From Planctomycetaceae bacterium (GTDB taxonomy: Bacteria; Planctomycetota; Planctomycetia; Planctomycetales; Planctomycetaceae), in the NCBI GenBank assembly GCA_021732845.1, contig JAKFUF010000009.1:1-47079 (forward strand): a stretch of 47,079 nucleotides of DNA. The letters are read 5' to 3'. Every line of letters begins with the position of its first letter. Position 1 is the stretch's first letter. The notes under the pieces are model-generated. The model worked only from the letters and a program-made list of their open reading frames with translations, had not been told where the DNA came from and did not search any database. Of the stretch, positions 27,999-36,600 are shown piece by piece. Both the position numbers and the translations under genes were made by a program.

Positions 27999-28279
27999 GC
28001 TGCGCCTCCCTGCACGCCAAAATCCCGGTCACCGGGACAGGCGGAATATGTACCAGAAACGGCACAACTCGGGAAAGATGAGGCGCGACGGTGCTGGTGG
28101 GTGGCGCATCGAATGTGGTTGACAGGTTGACAGCGGTTCATGGTTCGTTGTGGGAACTTTCACGATCAGTATCGCTCTCGGTAGAATATGCAGCGAGAAA
28201 ATCGCCATGTTCGCTTCACCACATGCCGTGAAGCCACCGAGCAAGATTCTTCAAGAACGATCCAATCCTCGAGATCCCC

Positions 28280-29722
<1,443 letters not shown>

Positions 29723-29805
29723 TGAATCATGCTTGACCCCATCGTCTATTTCCCCGTGGGACATGTTCAGAGAATCACAAGTTCGACGGCGGAGGAGGCG
29801 CGGCA

Positions 29806-30246
29806 ATGACGTTGAAGAAACGCGGAAAGCACCGATACGGTGACCGTCAGGAAGACATCCAGGCTGAAATCCTGCGGTACAGTTCGGAGAACGGTTATGT
29901 CGCGCAGCACTTTGCCGATGCCGTCTGCAAATGCGGGGGTCGTCTTTTTGGCGTCCTGCTTGACGACAACGAAGGTGCTGCATCCCGAACGTGCGTAGCG
30001 TGTAAGCTTCAACATCCAATCGGCGATAGCGAGGAGTATCTCGAAGAGGCCGACTTGGGCGAGTGTGCGTGTCCGTGCGGGAATGAAACATTCGAGGTGA
30101 CTGTTGGCGTCTCGCTGTACGATGAAAGCGAAGATGTAAGGTGGTTGTATCTCGGTTTCCGTTGTCCAACGTGTGGGTTGACCGCCGTCTACGGCGACTG
30201 GAAGAATGAGTTCAATGACTATCGAGAGTTGTTGGCACGGGTGTAG
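29806..30246 (+). CDS. Small protein with zinc-ribbon-like Cys pairs, function unknown
   Basis: A 146-residue cytoplasmic protein. Eight or more Cys fall in four knuckles: VCKCGG and TCVACK in the first half, CACPCGN and FRCPTCGL in the second, so it could bind two zinc ions as paired ribbons. It starts MTLKKRGKHRYGDRQEDIQA and has a strong ribosome binding site (GGAGGAGG) before the ATG at 29806. The middle DSEEYLEEADLGE is acidic. No enzyme motif is seen. It is followed by a hairpin and T-run. Base composition is noticeably less GC-rich than the flanking DUF1501 gene, which fits lateral acquisition with the two genes that follow. It may be a cassette gene; no attC is seen before it. Confidence 0.8.
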   Translation: MTLKKRGKHRYGDRQEDIQAEILRYSSENGYVAQHFADAVCKCGGRLFGVLLDDNEGAASRTCVACKLQHPIGDSEEYLEEADLGECACPCGNETFEVTVGVSLYDESEDVRWLYLGFRCPTCGLTAVYGDWKNEFNDYRELLARV

Positions 30247-30248
30247 CC

Positions 30249-30296
30249 AAGACGCCGGACCAGGCGCCGCTTCGGACGGCGGGTCTTAGGTTTTTA
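30249..30296 (+). terminator. Hairpin with T-run after the zinc-ribbon gene
   Basis: Outer stem AAGAC (30249-30253) with GTCTT (30283-30287), inner stem CGCCG (30265-30269) with CGGCG (30277-30281) and loop CTTCGGA; then AGGTTTTTA. It could be a rho-independent terminator. It begins three bases after the stop codon, where an attC would lie in a cassette, but the conserved RYYYAAC box is absent. Confidence 0.5.
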
Positions 30297-30319
30297 GTGT
30301 TGCTCGGCAGGCTTCTCCC

Positions 30320-30345
30320 GCCGCCGCTGAGTTCGGTCGTTACGG
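30320..30345 (+). other. Possible 3' half of an attC-like site
   Basis: The sequence CCGCCGCTGAGTTCGGTCGT and then TACGG resembles the right half of an attC site (compare CACCGGTGAGCTTATGCGTT at the end of the next cassette). No matching left half is seen and the R' box (GTTACGG) departs from the consensus GTTRRRY. It would mark the left end of a two-gene cassette, but the support is weak. Confidence 0.25.
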
Positions 30346-30362
30346 CGGTGGAGGGCTTCGCG

Positions 30363-30653
30363 ATGGGCAATGTCAACCGGAAGGCGACGGGCGACGAGAT
30401 GGCGTATGCCACCCAGGTGGTCCGGGAGGCGTTCCCCCAGTACGAGGTCGTTTGGGGTAGCCACGGGGACTACGGTGGCGGCCGTGCGCCCCGCGATCAC
30501 ACGCTGTCGTTCCGGCTCCGGGATCGGTGGGGCAAGTACCACTCAAACGTCATCTGGGTGAACCCCGCCGGCCTGTCGGTCATCACCGTCGAATGGGTCA
30601 GGAAGATGGTCAAACTTGGCACCAGCAACAAGCCCCGGTCGCGGCGACGATGA
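30363..30653 (+). CDS. Small hypothetical protein, possible cassette gene
   Basis: A 96-residue protein beginning MGNVNRKATGDEMAYATQVV and ending in a basic tail, NKPRSRRR. The centre HTLSFRLRDRWGKYHSNVIW looks like beta-strands of a small alpha/beta fold. GGAGGG lies about nine bases before the ATG at 30363. Its stop overlaps a possible start of the next gene (ATGA at 30650-30653), so the two are probably co-translated. No family is recognised. The basic ends could bind nucleic acid; that is speculation. It lies between a weak attC half-site and the gene that ends in a good attC-like site. Confidence 0.65.
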   Translation: MGNVNRKATGDEMAYATQVVREAFPQYEVVWGSHGDYGGGRAPRDHTLSFRLRDRWGKYHSNVIWVNPAGLSVITVEWVRKMVKLGTSNKPRSRRR

Positions 30654-31141
30654 GTCAATTGCGACACGCATTTCATTCCCAGCAGCCCCAACACATGATG
30701 ACAAAGCGAACGCGGTTTCCCAGAGCGATCAATCCAGAACGTGTCGGCCGGTATCCAGCAACAGCCTATGCCGGTGGCGGCTTTGTATGGGACGCGGTTC
30801 TGGAGTATCGCGTTTGGTGCCATCCCGAACGCGGCGCGCCCGACAAAGCCGAGGGAAACGATTACTATTATGCCTTCGCGTCCTTCCCCGACGCCCTGCG
30901 GTTCTCGACGGGATGTCCAGGAGCGGAGGAACCTTTGGCCTTGGTCCTGCAAAAGGAATACATCGACGAACTCGCTCCTGGCAAGTACACTCGTGTCAAG
31001 AAGCGGCGAGTAACAGAATGGCCGGTGGACTTTCTCTCTCGTCCACGCCGAACCAAAAACACGATTCCGGATTTCCTCTCGCCCGCGGCACCGGAGAATC
31101 GGCTCGATATCCTGCGCGGCCTCGTCCGCAAGCGGCGCTAA
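30650..31141 (+). CDS. Conserved hypothetical protein ending inside an attC-like site
   Basis: A 163-residue protein if started at the ATG that overlaps the previous stop (30650); an internal start at 30695 or 30698 (MTKRTRFPRAIN) would give about 148 residues and may be the true one, since the clear coding character begins there. Segments such as GGGFVWDAVLEYRVWCHPE, DYYYAFASFPDALRFS and VTEWPVDFLSRPRRTKNTI look well structured, but no catalytic motif is recognised. It may belong to a widespread family sometimes mislabelled as acetyltransferase; no acetyl-CoA motif is visible. The TAA stop lies within the left box of the attC-like site, as in integron cassettes. Confidence 0.75.
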   Translation: MSQLRHAFHSQQPQHMMTKRTRFPRAINPERVGRYPATAYAGGGFVWDAVLEYRVWCHPERGAPDKAEGNDYYYAFASFPDALRFSTGCPGAEEPLALVLQKEYIDELAPGKYTRVKKRRVTEWPVDFLSRPRRTKNTIPDFLSPAAPENRLDILRGLVRKRR

Positions 31142-31193
31142 CAAGTCGCTCCACCCGACTGCGGCCGCCACCGGTGAGCTTATGCGTTAGGAT
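31136..31193 (+). other. attC-like integron recombination site
   Basis: The left outer box is CGCTAAC (31136-31142), which includes the stop codon of the preceding gene. The right outer box is GTTAGGA (31186 onward), preceded by GC. The inner arms, GTCGCTCCACCCG and CGGTGAGCTTATGC, are imperfect complements with one unpaired base on the left arm, the feature that orients attC sites in the folded bottom strand. Total length about 58 bp, within the usual range. No integrase gene is present in the window, so this would be a single cassette end or part of a cluster lacking an integrase. Confidence 0.6.
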
Positions 31194-31238
31194 CGCAGCA
31201 ACAATTCAGCAGATCGATTCCCACCCTGGCCCGCACTC

Positions 31239-32297
31239 CTACTCATCGAACTTGAGCAGGAACTGCGGGTTGATCGCCTTGAAGCTCAACCTGCCGCCAA
31301 TCTCGGCATCGTGCTGTTCGATGGCCGGACGGAAGACGAGGCCTTCGCGATGGACCTTCGGGTGCAGCACGCTGGTGCCGGCCGCGAGGCCCACGAGTTC
31401 ATCGACGGAATGATTCAGCACGAGTTCCCCCAGTTGGGGGACCGGCACCAAGCCGACGGCGTCGAGCGCGGCGAGCCACAGGTCCCGGTCCACCAACCGG
31501 TAGGTGTTGATGTCGAGGACATTGAAGACCCGCAGTTCGACCCGCGCCAAACCGTACTTGTTCCCCTGAATTCCTGGACCAATCGCCTCGCCCTGAATCG
31601 CTGGCTGAAACCCGAACCGGTCGCGCAGGCTCTGCAGCCGGGCTGGCAGGTCGAGCGACTGTGACAAGCGGACAAGAACATTGGTCTGGTCGGTTTCGTC
31701 GAGCCACTGGTTGCGGCTGCACAAGCCGAACTCGCCGTCGCGGAGGAACGCCGTGAACGAGGTGCCATCCAGTTTCTCCGTGATGTAGAACGTGTTGCCG
31801 CGATTCCGGGCCAGAACTCCTTCAAGCACCTGCACGCGGATCTCGTCGGTCTTCGGCAGGAACGCGGGGAAGGCCCCCTTGACGCGGCCGCCGAGGCCCG
31901 CGGGAACCGGTGGCTCATACTTGATGACCTGCAGGGCATCCGTGACATCCGCGCCGACTTCGGTGCCGGTGCCCTCAGGCAGAATCGACAGCGGGAAGCA
32001 GATCCCCTGTGAGACCTGGCCGCGCAGTTTGATCGTCTTGATGCGAAAGCCACCGCGCTGCAGCACCGTGTCGCCATCCACAATCGCTGGCTTGAAGGAA
32101 CTGGGGCGGAGGAACTCAAACTCCGGACGCTCGGGCAAGAGCGAGTCGATCTCGCAGTATACGACCTTGTCGCCGGGACGAAATTCCCCTTTCTTCCCCA
32201 CAACCGACCAGCCCAAGACGCGCAGTCGCTCGATGGCGTCGGCGTTGGCAATCGGCTCGGTCTCGCGGACGACCTGAATGCTGGCAAGTTTTCGCAT
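31239..32297 (-). CDS. RNA ligase, Deinococcus (DraRnl/Rnl5) type
   Basis: A 352-residue ATP-dependent RNA ligase. The N-terminal part (about 1-125) resembles an OB-type domain, as in Deinococcus radiodurans RNA ligase. The nucleotidyltransferase domain follows: motif I EKLDGTSF with the AMP-accepting Lys175, motif Ia/III region GLCSRNQWLDET and AIQGEAIGPGIQGNKYG, motif IV REGLVFRP, and motif V LSFKAINPQFLLK. All nucleotidyl-transfer residues look intact, so it should be active. Enzymes of this class seal nicks with 3'-OH/5'-phosphate RNA ends, suggesting RNA repair. GGAGGCAC lies before the ATG at 32297. It stands alone on the minus strand, next to the attC-like site and convergent with the cassette genes. 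Confidence 0.9.
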   Translation of the reverse strand: MRKLASIQVVRETEPIANADAIERLRVLGWSVVGKKGEFRPGDKVVYCEIDSLLPERPEFEFLRPSSFKPAIVDGDTVLQRGGFRIKTIKLRGQVSQGICFPLSILPEGTGTEVGADVTDALQVIKYEPPVPAGLGGRVKGAFPAFLPKTDEIRVQVLEGVLARNRGNTFYITEKLDGTSFTAFLRDGEFGLCSRNQWLDETDQTNVLVRLSQSLDLPARLQSLRDRFGFQPAIQGEAIGPGIQGNKYGLARVELRVFNVLDINTYRLVDRDLWLAALDAVGLVPVPQLGELVLNHSVDELVGLAAGTSVLHPKVHREGLVFRPAIEQHDAEIGGRLSFKAINPQFLLKFDE

Positions 32298-32998
32298 GAA
32301 TGTGCCTCCGGCAATAATTTGAACGTTGGGACCGGCTCGTGCCGGTTCTTGGACTACGCCTTAGATGGCACCTTCACCCGCAAAGGTTCGCCTTCCCTTG
32401 GCGGTTTTGCAAAATCAAAACATGTGGACCGCAGGTCGACACGCCTCCAAACCCTTGGCGCGGGATCGGATGAAGTCGATGAGAGAGGAGAGGAAAGATC
32501 TGTTTGCACCGTCTTCCGGTGAGCACATCCTGTCTTATCCTCTTCATCCTTTCCAATCCTGTCCGAAATTCCCACTCTTTGAGCCGTCGTGGGACCGGGG
32601 GATCGCGGCAACAATAACATGGTGAAGTTGCTTGGGATGGACGCCGATTGAGGGCAGATTCATCAGCCGGCACGCGTTAGCGCGCGTTACCGTCCGGTTC
32701 GTGGCGTTGGCGTCTTCCGATCATCCTCCAACCGGGGGCTAAGGCCGGCTAAGGCCGGCTAAGGCCCTCCGGCTCATTGGGTGTGCGGCTCGTCAAAAAT
32801 CGACAGTTATTCTTGCCGCGGTCCTCAGGTTCATGCGCGGTTTCCCCCGGCAGAATCGCTGGGGGTTCCCGTGCGGATGTCGCTGATCGAAAAACCGTGG
32901 CCATCGCATCTTGTCGGCGGCGGGGTGCGTGGCTAATATTTTAGCCTGTGCCGGCATTCGCCTGGAATCCAGCCACATCATGGAAAACGGAGTCGACA
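32298..32998. other. Long intergenic region with short palindromic repeats
   Basis: This 701-bp gap separates the divergent RNA ligase and winged-helix genes. Frames of 60-140 codons occur but none is convincing. The right half holds the repeats noted at 32665-32774. The winged-helix gene promoter should lie near 32900-32980, and the ligase promoter near 32310-32400; neither could be fixed by eye. Confidence 0.4.
32665..32774. repeat. Planctomycete-type AGCCGG...CCGGTT repeat pair with a 10-bp tandem
   Basis: One unit (from AGCCGGCACGCGTTAGC at 32665 to CCGGTT at 32699) faces an inverted second unit (AACCGGGGGCTAAGG to CCCTCCGGCT, ending at 32774). The second contains three exact tandem copies of GGCTAAGGCC (32737-32766), each itself nearly palindromic. 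Similar CCGGAGGCCGTTAGGCCCCGG sequence lies inside the element at 10574-10726. Confidence 0.6.
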
Positions 32999-33526
32999 AT
33001 GGGAGATCAGGGCAACACGTCGCTCGGCGGATGTGAACTGCCGAATCCAGAGGGCAAGAGTTCCAAGGGCCGGAAGACGGCCGCATCAACGGGCAGGATG
33101 GGAGGGTCGGACCCCGCGTTTGAGGCACCAGCCGGGGAGGCCTCCGGCACCGGTCGATTTGCCTACGAGGGCCTGGACCGAACCATTCACGACAAGGCTC
33201 GCCTGGGGATCTTGACATCGCTGGCAGCCAATCCCGAGGGGCTGCTGTTCATCGAGCTGCGCGGTTTGTGTTCGCTGACGGATGGAAATCTGAGCCGCCA
33301 TCTGCATCTGCTCCATGAGGCCGGGTTCGTGGAAGTCTGGAAGCGAATTCATTTGAAGCGGCCCCAGACCCTATGCCGGCTGACCGATGGCGGGCTGCAG
33401 CGGCTGCTGACCTATGTCTCCGCGCTGCAGTCGATTGTGGCGGATGCTGGGGCCGCCGCCGGAAAGGCGCAGAGTGCCGCAAAACGCGATTCCGCGAAAC
33501 GCCTGCCTGGCTGGACACGAACTTAA
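32999..33526 (+). CDS. Winged-helix transcriptional regulator (HTH_34/ArsR-like)
   Basis: A 175-residue protein. The first 50 residues are Gly/Ser-rich and probably disordered. The DNA-binding domain (about 58-145) reads LDRTIHDKARLGILTSLAAN, then LRGLCSLTDGNLSRHLHLLHEAGFVEV with the recognition helix, the wing KRPQTLCRLTDGG, and a final helix GLQRLLTYVSALQSIV. This is the layout of small single-domain winged-helix regulators (HTH_34 type). GGAG lies eight bases before the ATG at 32999. Such regulators often precede a membrane protein they control; here the next gene converges from the other strand, so the target is unclear. The tail is Ala/Lys-rich. Confidence 0.85.
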   Translation: MGDQGNTSLGGCELPNPEGKSSKGRKTAASTGRMGGSDPAFEAPAGEASGTGRFAYEGLDRTIHDKARLGILTSLAANPEGLLFIELRGLCSLTDGNLSRHLHLLHEAGFVEVWKRIHLKRPQTLCRLTDGGLQRLLTYVSALQSIVADAGAAAGKAQSAAKRDSAKRLPGWTRT

Positions 33527-33597
33527 TAGCGCCCGCAGGCGGCAACACACCGAGAATCACGGAGATTCAACAAGGGCCTGCCGGCAGGCCGCAGGAG

Positions 33598-34365
33598 TCA
33601 GGGAACAGGCGCGGCTTCGCGCTTCGCCAGGCCGCCATGCACGGAGAGGTGAACCTTCCGTTTCCACGAGGCAACTTCGCGCTCCACCGCCTCCGTCACG
33701 GGGCAGTCGATCAGATCGAGTTGGACGAGTTGGGGCAGGTTTCGCAGGTGGCGGATGCCCGCGTCGGTGATCGGCTCATTCTGCAGCCGGATGAGTTGCA
33801 GCGACTTGAGGCTGCCAATTTCTTCGAGGGCCGCGTCGGAAAAGCCGTTGCGGTCGGTGGCCAGCGCGGTGAGCTGCGGGCAGGCGGCCAGCAGCCGCAG
33901 GCCATGGTCGGTGATGGAGGTCCGCTCCAGCGACAGCGTGGCCAGACCCCCGCTGTGCGTCACGGTTTGCAGGGTCTTGTCGGAGACGCCGACATCGCGG
34001 AGCGTCGCCGACTGCAGACGCGACAGCCTAGGAAACGTGGGGACCGGGGCCTCTTTGGGGGCCGACAACAGGAACGACTGCAGTTCGGGAAAATGCGTCA
34101 ATTCCCGATACAGGTGCTGCGGATGGCGGTCGGAATAGATCGCGATCGCGTCCATCGCCGTGAAGCCGTCGAAGATGTCGTCGCCGAGCCACGCCGGGGC
34201 GTAGGAGGGCCGGTAGGTCCGCAGCTTGAGGACCACCCCCTTGCCCGCCGCCACCCGCATCCGCTTCACCGCCAGGTAGTGAATACCGTAGGGAATCACG
34301 AACCGGCAGATGCCGCCGATGACGGCCAGCACAACAATAATGGTCAAAGTTCTGCGCGAGAGCAT
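33598..34365 (-). CDS. Membrane-anchored leucine-rich-repeat protein
   Basis: A 255-residue protein with an N-terminal membrane anchor (LTIIVVLAVIGGICRFVIPY, residues 7-26). From about residue 95 it has degenerate leucine-rich repeats of about 24 residues: LSRLQSATLRDVGVSDKTLQ, GLATLSLERTSITDHGLRLL, QLTALATDRNGFSDAALEEI, SLQLIRLQNEPITDAGIRHL and QLVQLDLIDCPVTEAVEREV. The repeat form (xxITDxGLxxL) is the cysteine-containing/AMN1-like type common in planctomycete proteins. It probably binds another protein outside the cytoplasmic membrane. No enzyme motif. It lies 84 bp after the pseudoenzyme gene on the same strand and may share its transcript. Confidence 0.8.
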   Translation of the reverse strand: MLSRRTLTIIVVLAVIGGICRFVIPYGIHYLAVKRMRVAAGKGVVLKLRTYRPSYAPAWLGDDIFDGFTAMDAIAIYSDRHPQHLYRELTHFPELQSFLLSAPKEAPVPTFPRLSRLQSATLRDVGVSDKTLQTVTHSGGLATLSLERTSITDHGLRLLAACPQLTALATDRNGFSDAALEEIGSLKSLQLIRLQNEPITDAGIRHLRNLPQLVQLDLIDCPVTEAVEREVASWKRKVHLSVHGGLAKREAAPVP

Positions 34366-34449
34366 CGTGGCTCCGGGAAATCAGGAACGGCCGACAACTC
34401 ACACAGATTTGCAACAACCTCGATGTTTGAGTCGCACGCCCGGTTCTCT

Positions 34450-36600
34450 TCAAATCCGGTCGAGCGCATCGCACCACAGGCCGATGCTGTCGGCGTCTTC
34501 AATCGGGTAGCGATGCTCGCCATCTTTGCTGACGGAATGGATCACGGGGAACTTTTGTTTGCGCATGAATTCGGCGCTGGCGGTCACCGGACGATGCAGC
34601 GGGTCGGCATCGCCGCTGATGAACAGGAACTGCTGGCGGAAATCCGGTTCGTTGTCGGGTGGCTGTTCGCGGAGCGGAGCCGCCACGGCCACCACGCCAT
34701 GGAACAATGCGCGGTGTTTAAACGCCAGATGCAGGGCGAAAATGCCCCCGGCGTCGTAGCCCTGCACGAGCGTGCGGGCCTTGTCGATGGAGTATCTTTT
34801 CTGGAACTCTTCGGTCAGATCCTTGACGAAATCCGCCTCGTTGGGATTCCATCCGCCTAGCTCCTTGGACTTGGGGCCGAGCAGGATCAAGCCCCGTTCG
34901 TCGCTGACGCGAGTCCAGTGCTTGAGCATCGTCCCTTCCATGTTGTCTCCGCCGGGATGCAGAAACACCATCAGCCCATAGCGGAAGTCGGGGTTGTAGT
35001 CCTCGGGAACGTAGGCCCAGTAGTCATGTTCGTGGGCGGGCATCTTGTCCGAGATCCGTCCCACCTTGGGAGCCTCGGGCGGAGCCATCCCGTTGTCCTT
35101 GGGGACGATGGGCGAGGACGTGAAATCGGTGGGGAGCTTTTCCGGAATCGAGCCCAGCGTGACTTCAACCGTGCGCTGCTCGACGCCCGAATTCACCGTC
35201 AGCGTCACCTTGTCCTTCGGGCGCTTACGGCTCACCAAGTCGAGCAGTTGCGTCGAACTGGTCAGATCTGTGTCGCCGAACTTAAGAATCCGGTAGCCCC
35301 GGTCGAGCCCGGCCGTGGCTGCCGGACTGTCTGGAAAGGCATGCCGCACGCCAACGCCCGGTGTGGCTGCCTGCGAGATCGGGTCGCGCACGGGCAAAAT
35401 CCCCAGATAGGCCGATTCGTACGCTTCCAGCTTGTCGATCAGCGTCATGTCGCCGCGGACCGTTTCCTCGTCCCGCTTGACGACCACGCTCACCTTGTCG
35501 CCCGCGTACTTGTTCCCCAGCACATGCATCACCTGGGCCTGCCGCACGACCTTCTGGCCATCCATTTCCAGCAGCGTGTCGCCCTCCTTGAGCCCCGCCT
35601 GCAATGCCGGCGAGCCATAGCGCACGCGGTCGATGACCGGCGCCCCTTCGTAGATGTTCTTCCCCTTGATCGTAACCCCCATCAGGCCGGGAAAGAGGTC
35701 CTTCCCCTGCTTGAGCCGCTCCAGCGACGCCAGGATTTCGACATACGGGATGGCGAAGCCGATGCCCGAATCGTACCACTCAACACCCGTCACCTCACCC
35801 GTGGCTTGCGGCGACAGCGGCACCAGAATGCCCAGCACGCGGCCCTCCATGTCAACCAGCGGCCCGCCATAGTTCACCGGCGAAATCTTGGCGTCTGTCT
35901 GCAACGCCTTGCCCCAGATGCGCTTGGTGGCACTCACAATGCCCACCGACATGCTGGGCTGCTCATCATCAAACGTCTTGCCGAGGGCGATCGACCATTG
36001 GCCCACGCGGAATGTGTCCGCTGGCGCGGCCTGCGGGATCAGCAGATCCGTGGCTTCCACCTTGAGCAGCGTCAGCATCTTGAGCTTGTCGGTCGCCACC
36101 ACCGTGGCCTGCAGGCGGCGGCCATCCGCCAGCGTGCAGAGGATCGCCGCTGGCTTGGAGGCAAAGTTGAAGGCACTGGAGATGATGTACCCGTCAGCGG
36201 CGATGACCACGCCGGTCGTCGGCCCGGTCCCGGTCAAGACTTCGCCGACCCGGTCGAGGCCGCCCACCGTTTCGATCTTCACCAGCGACGGCGCGAGCGC
36301 GGCCACGGCCTGTTTCATCGCCTGCTCTTCGAGGGCGGCGACATCGGGGGCCTGGGCGTGCAGCGGCGAGCACAGGAGCGTGAGCAGGAGGCAAACAAAG
36401 GTCAGACGTGGCGGGAGGGCGAGGCTCCTGCCGAGCCGCCGTTGACGGATGACATGACCCAACTGAAGAGGTTTTCCAGCAACTTTCCAGAGATCAACCC
36501 TGATGATTGCTCGCGGCTCGGCAGGAGCCTCGCCCTCCCATCGCGTCGATCGGGGACTCAAATTGACCATTTTCGATGGTTCTGCGGTAGCAGTCCTCAC
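34450..36600 (-). CDS. PDZ protein with inactive HtrA-like and inactive alpha/beta-hydrolase domains
   Basis: 716 residues from a GTG at 36600 that overlaps the stop of the upstream HtrA gene (GTGA), suggesting coupled translation. A hydrophobic signal-like stretch LTFVCLLLTLLCSPLHAQA comes only at residues 66-84; a TTG at 36462 would put it nearer the N-terminus. Order: trypsin-like domain (about 95-300), two PDZ domains (about 300-390 and 395-485), alpha/beta-hydrolase domain (about 520-716). In the protease domain His, Asp and Ser are replaced: GYIISSAFNF (Phe144), DKLKMLTLLK (Met175) and VNYGGPLV (Tyr244). In the hydrolase domain the nucleophile elbow is GYDAGG (Asp616 for Ser). Both domains therefore look catalytically dead, pointing to a binding or regulatory role. 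Confidence 0.85.
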   Translation of the reverse strand: MRTATAEPSKMVNLSPRSTRWEGEAPAEPRAIIRVDLWKVAGKPLQLGHVIRQRRLGRSLALPPRLTFVCLLLTLLCSPLHAQAPDVAALEEQAMKQAVAALAPSLVKIETVGGLDRVGEVLTGTGPTTGVVIAADGYIISSAFNFASKPAAILCTLADGRRLQATVVATDKLKMLTLLKVEATDLLIPQAAPADTFRVGQWSIALGKTFDDEQPSMSVGIVSATKRIWGKALQTDAKISPVNYGGPLVDMEGRVLGILVPLSPQATGEVTGVEWYDSGIGFAIPYVEILASLERLKQGKDLFPGLMGVTIKGKNIYEGAPVIDRVRYGSPALQAGLKEGDTLLEMDGQKVVRQAQVMHVLGNKYAGDKVSVVVKRDEETVRGDMTLIDKLEAYESAYLGILPVRDPISQAATPGVGVRHAFPDSPAATAGLDRGYRILKFGDTDLTSSTQLLDLVSRKRPKDKVTLTVNSGVEQRTVEVTLGSIPEKLPTDFTSSPIVPKDNGMAPPEAPKVGRISDKMPAHEHDYWAYVPEDYNPDFRYGLMVFLHPGGDNMEGTMLKHWTRVSDERGLILLGPKSKELGGWNPNEADFVKDLTEEFQKRYSIDKARTLVQGYDAGGIFALHLAFKHRALFHGVVAVAAPLREQPPDNEPDFRQQFLFISGDADPLHRPVTASAEFMRKQKFPVIHSVSKDGEHRYPIEDADSIGLWCDALDRI
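36413..36539. repeat. Perfect 25-bp inverted repeat in the 5' part of the pseudoenzyme gene
   Basis: The left arm 36413-36437 (starting GGGAGGGCGAGGCTCCTGCC) and right arm 36515-36539 are exact reverse complements over 25 bp, separated by 77 bp. Read on the minus strand, one arm encodes WEGEAPAEP and the other GRSLALP, peptides that recur in planctomycete proteomes wherever this element lies in a frame. It occupies the region encoding residues 21-63 of the predicted protein, ahead of the signal-like segment. Confidence 0.85.
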
